Assembly (NCBI GenBank): GCA_937910265.1
Contig: CALEPD010000014.1
Location: 1 to 6,726, forward strand
Direction: 5' to 3'
Length of the DNA: 6,726 nucleotides
Source: an uncultured Bacteroidales bacterium
GTDB taxonomy: Bacteria > Bacteroidota > Bacteroidia > Bacteroidales > P3
Of the stretch, positions 1 to 5,130 are shown in pieces. The notes under the pieces are model-generated. The model saw nothing but the letters and a program-made list of their open reading frames with translations. It was not told the DNA's origin and did not search any database. The position numbers and the translations under genes are program-made. Every line of letters begins with the position of its first letter. Positions within the stretch are counted from its first letter, which is position 1.

Positions 1-67
1 TATGTTCAAATATAATAACGAGATTTATATGTATTTATTTTATTATCAGCAATTTGAATTTTAGAGA

Positions 68-673
68 TTACCTGATGTTATTAATGGGCATCATTTTCAG
101 ATATTGTTTTAGACTTTCTAATGGCATGTGAGTTTTACGTCCATTAATCCAGATTTCTACACCAATTTTCCCGCGAAGACTAACATTCCCTTGAGCATCA
201 ACCTCAATTCCTGGTGCATTTCGCAGCGCATCAATGGCAGATGCAGAACGCATGCAAACATCATCCTCCACACTATAGATTCTTTTCTCGCCATCGACGC
301 TGTATAAGGGTCGATTTGCGGTTACGACAATTTCATTCATATTGAGTGTTTGCCGTTCAATCATTATTATTCCAAGACTTGAATCTCCATGCTTTTCCAA
401 GTTCACAAAGGTGGTTTTATATCCTATCGCAGATATTCTCAGTAAAAAATTTCCGTCTGGCACACTATCAAAGTGAAACACCCCCTCTTCATTACTGATT
501 GTTCCTTTCAAAAATAACGTATCGTTTTTTGTGGCCAAAACCACATTTGCAAATGCAATCTGAGAGGACACGGAATCGGTCAAGATTCCTGTAACATGCC
601 CTATGGTTTGGGCAACACCTGCCGTTGGCAACGAAACAACAAATAGCAGAGATAATATTTTTATCTTTCTCAT
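68..673 (-). pseudogene. Truncated TonB-dependent outer-membrane receptor (N-terminal and plug part only)
   Basis: The 201-residue product begins with a good signal peptide (MRKIKILSLLFVVSLPTAGVA, likely cut near A21/Q22). A carboxypeptidase-regulatory-like beta-sandwich follows at about residues 26-105 (GHVTGILTDSVSSQIAFANV...GVFHFDSVPDG...ISAIGYKT). A TonB-receptor plug start follows at about 113-201 (NEIVVTANRPLYSVDG, then DALRNAPGIEVDAQGNVSLRG and WINGRK). Full relatives run to roughly 700-900 residues with a C-terminal barrel. Here a TAA stops the protein at NNIR, just where the plug normally continues into an 'IEVI' segment. In the 67 visible bases beyond, the other two frames also close, so this looks like truncation or deletion and not one simple frameshift. 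I chose the ATG at 673 because it gives the signal peptide; the open frame extends further upstream but over the preceding gene. It is the last gene of the probable operon, 13 nt after 687-1157. It could be a natural short plug-only protein, but a decayed receptor is more likely. Confidence 0.75.
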
Positions 674-686
674 AATGCAATCCCTG

Positions 687-1157
687 TTAATCAATGTAGA
701 AATCATTCTGTACTTGTGGAGCCATTGGACAGTCTGGTGATGGATAATCGTAATTGTCATCGCCATAAGCAGCAATTGCGTCACGCCAACATATTCCGAG
801 CAGGTGCCGACACTGATTGAACGAGTCACACATTTTACAAGGGCTACACTCTCGTACTTCCGACTTGGAATATGAATTTAATTCAAGTGCCTTTCTTGAA
901 TTCCACACTTCCATGATAGAGCTCCTTGACAAATCTCCAAGAATAAAGAACGGGTGCCAATATAATTGTTCACAGAGAGTTACTTTGCAATCTGGCAGGA
1001 CAAAAAATGAACTCCTATTGCCAGAGCATATCGAACGTTCTTCAAATGTTTTTTGTTTTTCTGCATTTGTTTTTCTTGCGTTATAATTTAGTACCTCTAC
1101 TTTTGTCATCAGGCTTAGCACCGAGAACAGTGCAATGGTTTTAGTGGTTTTGTTCAT
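687..1157 (-). CDS. SPASM-domain protein, remnant of a radical SAM peptide maturase
   Basis: The 156-residue product carries a clear SPASM (auxiliary Fe-S cluster) domain at about residues 40-147: CSGNRSSFFVLPD...LCEQLYWHPFFILGDL, SIMEVWNS, then a Cys cluster CSPCKMCDSFNQC...C, CWRDAIAAYG and YPSPDCP. Cysteines sit at 44, 57, 62, 104, 107, 110, 116, 123 and 143. In radical SAM-SPASM enzymes this domain follows a TIM-barrel with a CxxxCxxC site; both barrel and site are absent here, so it cannot do radical SAM chemistry alone. The usual Gly of the CX9-15GX4C pattern is Cys57 here, which may mark decay. Residues 1-15 are hydrophobic and unlike the family; similarity appears to start near LSLMTKVE. 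The leader before the ATG is A-rich with repeated ATAAAAAA. It lies 21 nt after 1179-1763 and 13 nt before the truncated receptor. It is a gene fragment or a stand-alone SPASM protein; the domain call is firm. Confidence 0.72.
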   Translation of the reverse strand: MNKTTKTIALFSVLSLMTKVEVLNYNARKTNAEKQKTFEERSICSGNRSSFFVLPDCKVTLCEQLYWHPFFILGDLSRSSIMEVWNSRKALELNSYSKSEVRECSPCKMCDSFNQCRHLLGICWRDAIAAYGDDNYDYPSPDCPMAPQVQNDFYID

Positions 1158-1178
1158 TCTTTTTATTTTTTTATTTTT

Positions 1179-1763
1179 TTATTGTTGACTTTTAGATATA
1201 CTTTCCTTAAACTGATTGCGTTTAAGCGAATGCATTTGCTGCATTGTTTCAATGGAAAAGACACTAATCCTGCGTTCTGACCATGATACTGCTAATAAAT
1301 CATTGTTTAAGAGTACGGAGTCCATGGGCAAAGAATAATCGCGTTTAGGAGCAGCCCATACTTCAACTAAGTTGTGACCAAGAAAACCAATCATTTCCTG
1401 AGGCGGAACTTCAAGATTGAGATCATGTTGAAGTATAAGCCAAGCTGAGTCTGTTGTTGCCTCAAGCAGGGTGACATCGACAAAAACGGTATCGTTGACC
1501 TTGTAATCTTTTATAAAGGAGGCTGCGATTCCGTCTACGTTTTCATAGCGGGTGTAAAGGTCGCTGACCTCACGGGAGGGGAAGATGTATTTCCACTGTA
1601 GGGCGAGGCAGAGGATGGCGGCCTCGACAAGGGCAAGGATGGATACAATCAGCCAGAAGCGTTTTTTGTTGAACGTTTTCTCGCTGAGCCGAGCGGAGGA
1701 ATGCTTGCTTTCATCCCGAGGCGCGGAAAACGAGGGTTTCGAAGAATCCAACGGACGTTTCAT
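1179..1763 (-). CDS. Single-pass membrane protein of the sigma-factor operon, unknown function
   Basis: The 194-residue product has a basic, Ser-rich N-terminus (about 1-34), one strong transmembrane helix at about 36-56 (FWLIVSILALVEAAILCLAL) and a C-terminal region of about 135 residues. Lys/Arg before the helix predicts that this tail is periplasmic. The tail contains ENVDGIAASFIKDYKVNDT followed by a beta-rich pattern, but I recognise no catalytic motif. The ATG at 1763 is preferred because it overlaps the TGA of 1760-2494 as ATGA, a usual sign of translational coupling; an upstream ATG adding 11 residues would run further into that gene. The coupling to a membrane protein behind an ECF sigma factor suggests a role in signal sensing or sigma control. 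That is inference, and no anti-sigma motif is visible. Confidence 0.75.
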   Translation of the reverse strand: MKRPLDSSKPSFSAPRDESKHSSARLSEKTFNKKRFWLIVSILALVEAAILCLALQWKYIFPSREVSDLYTRYENVDGIAASFIKDYKVNDTVFVDVTLLEATTDSAWLILQHDLNLEVPPQEMIGFLGHNLVEVWAAPKRDYSLPMDSVLLNNDLLAVSWSERRISVFSIETMQQMHSLKRNQFKESISKSQQ

Positions 1764-2494
1764 AGCTGCTGGATTATATTGTCCACGGTGTCGCAAATCG
1801 CAGTGGCGGTCTGGGCGGTGGTGGTGGTTACATTAACATAGTCGCGTGTGGCGGCAAAGGCCTTGTCGGCGTTAAGGGCGATGAGCAGGAAGAGGCAGGC
1901 CGCGATGGAGTAGGACGGGAGGCGGCGGGAGAAGAACTCCAGCCAACTGGTACAAGCTCCTGTGGAGCGCGTAGAGGGGTCGACGTGCGTGGAAACGGAA
2001 TTGTAGCTACCGGCGAGGACAAACCCCAGCCAGTGGCGACGGCGGCGGGAGAGGCGGCCCAGTCGGTCGGCATAGTTGGCCATACGGTAGGGTCGGTGGA
2101 GAAGGCGGAGCGTCTGCCTCATAAGCCAAAGGCTACGGACGGCGCGGAAGGCTACCACAGCATCGGCGACGGCAAGGACGAGGACTGCGACATTGAGGGG
2201 TGAGAGTCCCGCCGGAGCGGTGTGCCACAGGAGGCTTGCCGCCAAAGCGAGGACGAAGAGGCAGAAGACGAGCAGATAGCGGTCGGCCTGACGGCGGAGC
2301 TGGAACTGAGGAAGACGGTCGCCTTCAACCACCGAACGGATCTGCTCCGGGGAGAACGGCGGTATCCGTGAGGCGACGTCATCCATTAGCCTCTGTGCAG
2401 AATGCAGCCGATGGATGTCGCTGTCCGTGATGGGACTGTCGTGTCCTCTCTCCTCTTGCTGGACAAATTCTAGCGATTCTTTTTCTTTCTTCAT
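1760..2494 (-). CDS. Three-helix membrane protein next to ECF sigma factor, possible regulator
   Basis: The 244-residue product has a hydrophilic, cytosolic-looking N-terminal region of about 70 residues (MKKEKESLEFVQQEERGHDS, then SRIPPFSPEQIRSVVEGDRLP). Hydrophobic helices follow at about 73-91 and 99-117, then a basic Arg-rich loop (about 128-155, including RLSRRRRHW), a third helix at about 195-210 and a Thr-rich tail. No zinc-anti-sigma HxxxCxxC motif or FecR-like domain can be seen. Position directly after the sigma gene (73-nt gap) and coupling to the next membrane protein make a membrane-bound partner or anti-sigma function reasonable but unproven. The gene is clearly more GC-rich than the rest of the window. 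An AGGAGG lies 16 nt before the start codon, and the start overlaps an imperfect palindrome (CACTGATTATCAATG), unusual for a Bacteroidetes leader. Confidence 0.75.
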   Translation of the reverse strand: MKKEKESLEFVQQEERGHDSPITDSDIHRLHSAQRLMDDVASRIPPFSPEQIRSVVEGDRLPQFQLRRQADRYLLVFCLFVLALAASLLWHTAPAGLSPLNVAVLVLAVADAVVAFRAVRSLWLMRQTLRLLHRPYRMANYADRLGRLSRRRRHWLGFVLAGSYNSVSTHVDPSTRSTGACTSWLEFFSRRLPSYSIAACLFLLIALNADKAFAATRDYVNVTTTTAQTATAICDTVDNIIQQL

Positions 2495-2567
2495 TGATAA
2501 TCAGTGTTTTACCTCCTACACCCTGCAAACAATATGGTAAAGAGGGAAGAAAGAGGCTGGTTGATAA

Positions 2568-3125
2568 TTATTTGTGGATTAACATTTTCAATTTGTTTAA
2601 TAGTCGTGACATTCGTTTACGTGCATTGCTTTCTGTGATGCCCTCGGTGCGTGCGATGGTGCTGTAGGAGTCGTCGTTGAGATAGTGGTCCAGCAGGTTG
2701 CGTTCGCTGAGGTTGAGTTGTGCCGTGAGTTCGTCGAACAGGTTCCAGTCGTCGCGGGATGGGTTGTCGGTGAGATGCTCCTCACTGTCATTTATTTCAT
2801 TTCCAAAGCGTTCGGTTCCCCTACGGGGTTCCAAGCCGTAGAGGTCGCAGACGGACTGGAATTCTTGGTGATTGGGGTTGCGGAGGTAGTCTATGACGGC
2901 GTGGTAAGAGATTTGGTATATCCAGGTTGACTCAGCGCAGTCGCCACGGAAACGGTCGAGGCCATACCGACTGAACTCCGCCCATATCGCCACGGCGCAC
3001 TCTTGCCGTAGTTCATCGAAATAGAATGCATTGCCACCACAGTACCTAAGACAGATACTGTTTATGGTCTGGCAGTTGCGGTTCAGTAGGTCGCCGAATT
3101 CTATTTCTTGCTGCAGCGTTGGCAT
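2568..3125 (-). CDS. ECF-type RNA polymerase sigma factor (sigma-70 family)
   Basis: The 185-residue product has the size and two-domain layout of ECF sigma factors. Region 2 lies at about 10-82 and ends in the recognisable FRGDCAESTWIYQISYHAVIDYLR stretch (region 2.3/2.4, promoter melting and -10 recognition). A variable acidic linker spans about 83-125. Region 4 lies at about 126-180 (LNLSERNLLDHYL, then a helix-turn-helix around YSTIARTEGITESNARKRMSRLLNKLK) and should contact the -35 element. It directs core RNA polymerase to a small regulon, often including its own operon. It is the first gene of the minus-strand cluster, followed by two membrane proteins, as expected if one of them controls it. 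A weak Bacteroidetes-like promoter is possible at 3253-3284. The family call is secure; the signal and regulon are unknown. Confidence 0.93.
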   Translation of the reverse strand: MPTLQQEIEFGDLLNRNCQTINSICLRYCGGNAFYFDELRQECAVAIWAEFSRYGLDRFRGDCAESTWIYQISYHAVIDYLRNPNHQEFQSVCDLYGLEPRRGTERFGNEINDSEEHLTDNPSRDDWNLFDELTAQLNLSERNLLDHYLNDDSYSTIARTEGITESNARKRMSRLLNKLKMLIHK

Positions 3126-3160
3126 TGGCCGTTATATCAAACTACTTTATATTCATATAT

Positions 3161-3250
3161 TTATAACGTTTTATGGCAATTATATTGTATTATTCCATTC
3201 ATATTATGTGCGATTATTTGAGATTTGTATTCGTATTGTTCTTTTGCCAT
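3161..3250 (-). CDS. Possible 29-residue leader ORF upstream of the sigma gene
   Basis: This small frame starts with ATGGCAAAAGAA and encodes 29 residues beginning MAKEQYEYKSQIIAHN, ending 35 nt before the sigma-factor ATG. Its first nine bases match the ATGGCAAAA at the end of both 44-bp repeats further right, but the sequence before the ATG differs from those repeats. I recognise no family. It could be a leader peptide, a remnant of another gene start, or chance in A/T-rich DNA. The candidate promoter at 3253-3284 would place transcription start at about its ATG, which argues against translation from that promoter. Confidence 0.2.
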   Translation of the reverse strand: MAKEQYEYKSQIIAHNMNGIIQYNCHKTL

Positions 3251-3252
3251 AT

Positions 3253-3284
3253 TAGACGTAAAAATTTTTGAATTGTGTGACAAA
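3253..3284 (-). promoter_or_regulatory. Candidate Bacteroidetes-type promoter for the sigma operon
   Basis: On the minus strand a TTTG (3284-3281) is followed after 20 nt by TACGTCTA (3260-3253). This resembles the Bacteroidetes vegetative consensus of TTTG at -33 and TAnnTTTG at -7, but the -7 box matches only partly. It lies about 130 nt upstream of the sigma-factor start codon. The call rests on pattern alone. Confidence 0.22.
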
Positions 3285-3354
3285 GGGGTGAATTTTTTTT
3301 GAATATTTTTTTGATAGGGTTGGTTTTCAATTGGATGGGGATGTTTTTTTTTAC

Positions 3355-3474
3355 GGGCCGAAGCCCTTGGCGCGGAACAACCCATTGAGGCGGACGCAAG
3401 CGTCCTGGCACGGGACAAAGGAGATGGCATGGAATGCCCTGGCAAGGGACGAAGGGGGACGCGATGGCATCGCG
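3355..3474. repeat. Tandem array of four small hairpins with related linkers
   Basis: Four short perfect inverted repeats follow each other: GGGCCGAAGCCC (3355-3366), GGACGCAAGCGTCC (3392-3405), GGCATGGAATGCC (3426-3438) and CGCGATGGCATCGCG (3460-3474). The linkers after the first three share a motif, with TTGGCGCGGAACAA at 3367, CTGGCACGGGACAA at 3405 and CTGGCAAGGGACGA at 3439; the fourth is followed by GGGACGTAAAGAAGG. Stem sequences differ while hairpin form and linkers are kept, so structure rather than sequence seems to be what repeats. On the minus strand the first hairpin is a C(UUCG)G tetraloop. There is no T-run after the stems on either strand, so these are not ordinary terminators. 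Confidence 0.7.
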
Positions 3475-3516
3475 GGGACGTAAAGAAGGTGAGGGTATGG
3501 TTGCAGCGGTGTTATT

Positions 3517-3561
3517 GTTCTCCGCCGCGCTATCGAAAGTCCAAAGTTCCACAGGAGCTTC
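3517..3561 (-). repeat. Diverged inverted copy (C) of the 47-bp palindromic repeat
   Basis: Read on the minus strand this contains GAAGCTCC, then GTGGA, CTTTCGATAGCG and GGCGGAGAAC in the same order as the repeats at 4111-4157 and 4831-4877. It has several substitutions and about 7-8 extra bases between the hairpin and the CGATAGCG part. Its hairpin stem has one mismatch. One minus frame reads EAPVELWTFDSAAEN, close to APVELSIAKRR produced by the copy inside the 4191-5105 gene. Confidence 0.7.
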
Positions 3562-3610
3562 GGATCCTATTGGCAGTTTCTTCACATACGGAACGATGGG
3601 CGGAATGGGC

Positions 3611-3633
3611 TTGTCGCGACAGAATCGCGACAA
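3611..3633. repeat. Perfect 9-bp inverted repeat with 5-nt loop
   Basis: TTGTCGCGA (3611-3619) and TCGCGACAA (3625-3633) are exact reverse complements around CAGAA. No T-run follows, so it is not a typical terminator. It could be a protein-binding operator or part of the mosaic of small hairpins in this spacer. Confidence 0.55.
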
Positions 3634-3739
3634 ATACTGGAAAGGATGGTGCAGGGCGAGGGGGAAAAATACCCAACAAAAAAAATATAATTGTTCGCAT
3701 AGATCCAAAAAAAAGCCCGAAAGGTCAACAAACGCCCTG

Positions 3740-3915
3740 CCCAAGACATCGCCTTGGGTAGAAGGGAGAGTGACGTTCGCCCTGAAAGGGCATAAGATTC
3801 CTAATGACGCTTTTGCTCTTATAGGGCGAAGTCTACACTGCCTATTACCCATGGCGATGCCCTGTGCTAATTGCTTAATGCCTCTTCGGGGCGTTATCGC
3901 ATAATTGCGGATAAC
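3740..3915. repeat. Cluster of small hairpins in a probable Bacteroidales intergenic mosaic
   Basis: Four further inverted repeats are packed here: CCCAAG/CTTGGG (3740-3758), GCCCT/AGGGC (3779-3791), GCCTC/GGGGC (3880-3892, one G-U pair) and GTTATCGC/GCGGATAAC (3893-3915, one bulge). The conceptual minus-strand peptide (NYAITPRRGIKQLAQGIA...) resembles spurious hypothetical proteins I recall from many Bacteroidales genomes, which points to a widespread intergenic repeat and not a gene. No protein-coding evidence is seen from 3251 to 4064. Confidence 0.5.
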
Positions 3916-4064
3916 CATTTTTATTCCTTTGATAATTAATTTATCCGACAAAACCATCTCCGTTGTGAATAAAAAGTTCATAGCAGAGGTGTTTTTTTAT
4001 ATTGTTTTTCACTTTTTTTTGTAATTTTACAGGTTCACATAGTATAAAAAAGCAAATTAAACAT

Positions 4065-4108
4065 ATTAATCCTTAAACGTTTAAGTAATTTAATTAATTA
4101 TGGCAAAA
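4065..4108 (+). repeat. Left copy of perfect 44-bp direct repeat (nifJ-leader-like)
   Basis: These 44 bases are identical to 6079-6122, 2,014 bp to the right. The unit holds a 14-bp perfect palindrome (CTTAAACGTTTAAG, 4072-4085), an A/T-rich leader, and ATGGCAAAA at its end. The right-hand copy continues into nifJ-like codons, so this copy is probably a duplicated nifJ leader. Homology ends right after ATGGCAAAA, and copy A of the palindromic repeat begins two bases later. It probably supplies the leader, and perhaps the promoter, for the two cargo genes. Confidence 0.9.
4072..4085. promoter_or_regulatory. 14-bp perfect palindrome, candidate operator
   Basis: CTTAAACGTTTAAG is fully self-complementary and sits 14 nt before the ATG at 4100. 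The same element is at 6086-6099 in the right repeat copy. Its place in a duplicated gene leader suits a dimeric regulator binding site, but it could also be chance in A/T-rich DNA. Confidence 0.35.
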
Positions 4109-4165
4109 TATGAAGAAAGCTCCAGTGAAGCTTTCGATAGCGAAGCGGAGAACAAAACGAAATAG
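4100..4165 (+). CDS. Possible 21-residue leader ORF made from repeat sequences
   Basis: The ATG comes from the left 44-bp repeat and the rest is almost all copy A of the palindromic repeat, giving 21 residues that start MAKYEESSSEAFDSEAEN and end at TAG 4163-4165. It ends 25 nt before the Bro-N gene. Copy A is read here in a different frame from the copy inside that gene. It might permit translational coupling to the downstream ATG. No known peptide is recognised, and it may simply be a fusion by-product. Confidence 0.25.
   Translation: MAKYEESSSEAFDSEAENKTK
4111..4157 (+). repeat. Palindromic repeat, copy A
   Basis: These 47 bases match 4831-4877 with one difference (GTGAAG here, GTGGAG there). 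The unit has a hairpin AAAGCTCC-AGT-GAAGCTTT, with one mismatched pair in this copy, followed by a smaller TTCG-ATAG-CGAA hairpin and GCGGAGAACAAAA. It lies between the 44-bp repeat and the leader of the Bro-N gene. Confidence 0.85.
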
Positions 4166-4190
4166 GAAACTGATGAAATAATAATACGAA
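4161..4190 (+). promoter_or_regulatory. 30-nt leader before the Bro-N gene, shared with the next gene
   Basis: The 30 bases before ATG 4191 align without gaps to the 30 bases before ATG 5131: 18 of the first 21 positions agree (AATAG, AAAC, TG, GAAATA). In each case the TAG of the leader is the stop codon of the preceding reading frame. It is purine- and A-rich like Bacteroidetes translation initiation regions. Confidence 0.45.
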
Positions 4191-5105
4191 ATGGAGAAAG
4201 TTCAGATATTTCAAGATAAGAAAGTCCGCACCCATTGGGATGCAGAGAAGGAGGAATGGTACTTCTCGGTGGTGGATGTTGTCAGAGTGTTGACGGATTC
4301 TGCCAACCCGACAGACTATCTCAAAAAGATGCGCAAACGTGATTCTGAACTTGCTACGTTCATGGGGACAAATTGTCCCCAGGTAGATATGATGACGGAG
4401 ACTGGGAAGCGGAGAAAGACGCTCGCCGCTGACAGTAAGGCTGTTTTCCGCATCATTCAATCAATTCCTTCGCCCAAGGCCGAGCCATTCAAGCAATGGA
4501 TGGCGCAGGTGGGAGCTGAACGGCTGGATGAGATAGCCGACCCTGAGAAAGCTATCACTCGTGGTGCTGACTTCTATCGTGCCAAGGGCTATAGCGAAGG
4601 GTGGATTAACCAACGGCTACAGTCTATTGAGATGCGCAAGGAGTTGACCGACGAGTGGAAAGCCCGCGGTATCGATCAGGAACGCGACTATGCCATACTG
4701 ACTAACGAAATGACCCGCGCATGGAGCGGCCTCACGGTGCGCGACTACAAAGACGTAAAAGGTTTGAGGAAAGAGAACCTCCGTGACAATATGACCAATC
4801 TTGAACTGGTGCTCAACATGCTTGCCGAAGTGAAGAAAGCTCCAGTGGAGCTTTCGATAGCGAAGCGGAGAACAAAAACCACCGCCATCTCTCGCAGCCG
4901 TCAGCCAGAGACCTTTGCAGAAAGCCGGAATATAGCCATCGAGGGTGGCAATGTGGCCGGCTCCGCCCGCCGCGAGATTGAGCAGCGCACCGGCCAACCC
5001 GTAGTCAGCCCTCTCAATGCCACCGACAAACTCGCCCTCGACACCTCTGTCGAAGACGTAAAACAAATAGAAACAAATGACCGTGATAGAAGAAGTGGGG
5101 AATAG
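4191..5105 (+). CDS. Bro-N / DinD-like protein (phage antirepressor-type family)
   Basis: The 304-residue product opens like DinD and BRO-N proteins: MEKVQIFQDKKVRTHWDAEK, then EEWYFSVVDVVRVLTDS (Bro-N DNA-binding fold, about 1-115), followed by the family signatures IQSIPSPKAEPFKQWMAQVG (about 89-108), GYSEGWINQRLQSIEMRKELTDEW, YAILTNEMTRAWSGLTVRDYK and KENLRDNMTNLELVLNMLAE. The conserved C-terminal part continues at about 231-283 (AISRSRQPETFAESR...GGNVAGSARREIE). E. coli DinD is SOS-induced and inhibits RecA activity; other Bro-N proteins are phage antirepressors. The role here is inferred only from family. Residues 215-229 (KKAPVELSIAKRRTK) are extra relative to the family as I recall it, and are encoded by a palindromic repeat lying in frame. 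The gene starts 25 nt after a small leader ORF and is followed after 25 nt by 5131-6060, probably co-transcribed. No clear SOS box is seen. Confidence 0.88.
   Translation: MEKVQIFQDKKVRTHWDAEKEEWYFSVVDVVRVLTDSANPTDYLKKMRKRDSELATFMGTNCPQVDMMTETGKRRKTLAADSKAVFRIIQSIPSPKAEPFKQWMAQVGAERLDEIADPEKAITRGADFYRAKGYSEGWINQRLQSIEMRKELTDEWKARGIDQERDYAILTNEMTRAWSGLTVRDYKDVKGLRKENLRDNMTNLELVLNMLAEVKKAPVELSIAKRRTKTTAISRSRQPETFAESRNIAIEGGNVAGSARREIEQRTGQPVVSPLNATDKLALDTSVEDVKQIETNDRDRRSGE
4831..4877 (+). repeat. Palindromic repeat, copy B, in frame inside the Bro-N gene
   Basis: This copy matches copy A at 46 of 47 positions and has a perfect 8-bp stem (AAAGCTCC-AGT-GGAGCTTT, 4836-4854). Read in the gene frame it gives KKAPVELSIAKRRTK between the conserved LVLNMLAE and AISRSRQPETF blocks, leaving both in register. 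This is a palindromic element accommodated by a coding gene, comparable in principle to Rickettsia palindromic elements. Confidence 0.85.
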
Positions 5106-5130
5106 AAAACTGTAGAAATAAAGAAAGAGA
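5101..5130 (+). promoter_or_regulatory. 30-nt leader before the 309-residue gene, related to 4161-4190
   Basis: This stretch contains the TAG stop of the Bro-N gene and then an A/G-rich run to the ATG at 5131. It aligns to 4161-4190 with the same distance to the start codon. It is likely a duplicated initiation region, possibly acquired when genes were added to this site. Confidence 0.45.

Noticed and set aside
1828..2430. Several overlapping frames on both strands inside the three-helix membrane gene
   Set aside because: They are shadows in a GC-rich coding region; the 1760-2494 frame has hydrophobic helices and a coupled neighbour.
3355..3366. GGGCCGAAGCCC as a transcription terminator
   Set aside because: The T-run lies before the stem on the plus strand, and on the minus strand an A-run follows the stem, so neither orientation fits an intrinsic terminator.
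3434..3904. Plus-strand open frame of 156 residues in the same spacer
   Set aside because: It is complementary to repeat sequence, shows no domain, and includes the translated reverse of the palindromic repeat (LLFSAALSKVQSSTGAS).
3214..3981. A 255-residue minus-strand open frame across the central spacer
   Set aside because: It runs through the hairpin array, copy C and the other small hairpins, has low-complexity Lys/Pro-rich ends, and no recognisable domain; its peptide resembles recurrent spurious Bacteroidales hypotheticals.
4018..4050. TTTG...TATAAAA promoter before the left 44-bp repeat
   Set aside because: The -7 element fits the Bacteroidetes consensus poorly, and the A/T-rich context makes such matches common.
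4617..5066. Minus-strand frame of 149 residues opposite the Bro-N gene
   Set aside because: The plus frame has clear family signatures along its whole length; the minus frame has none.
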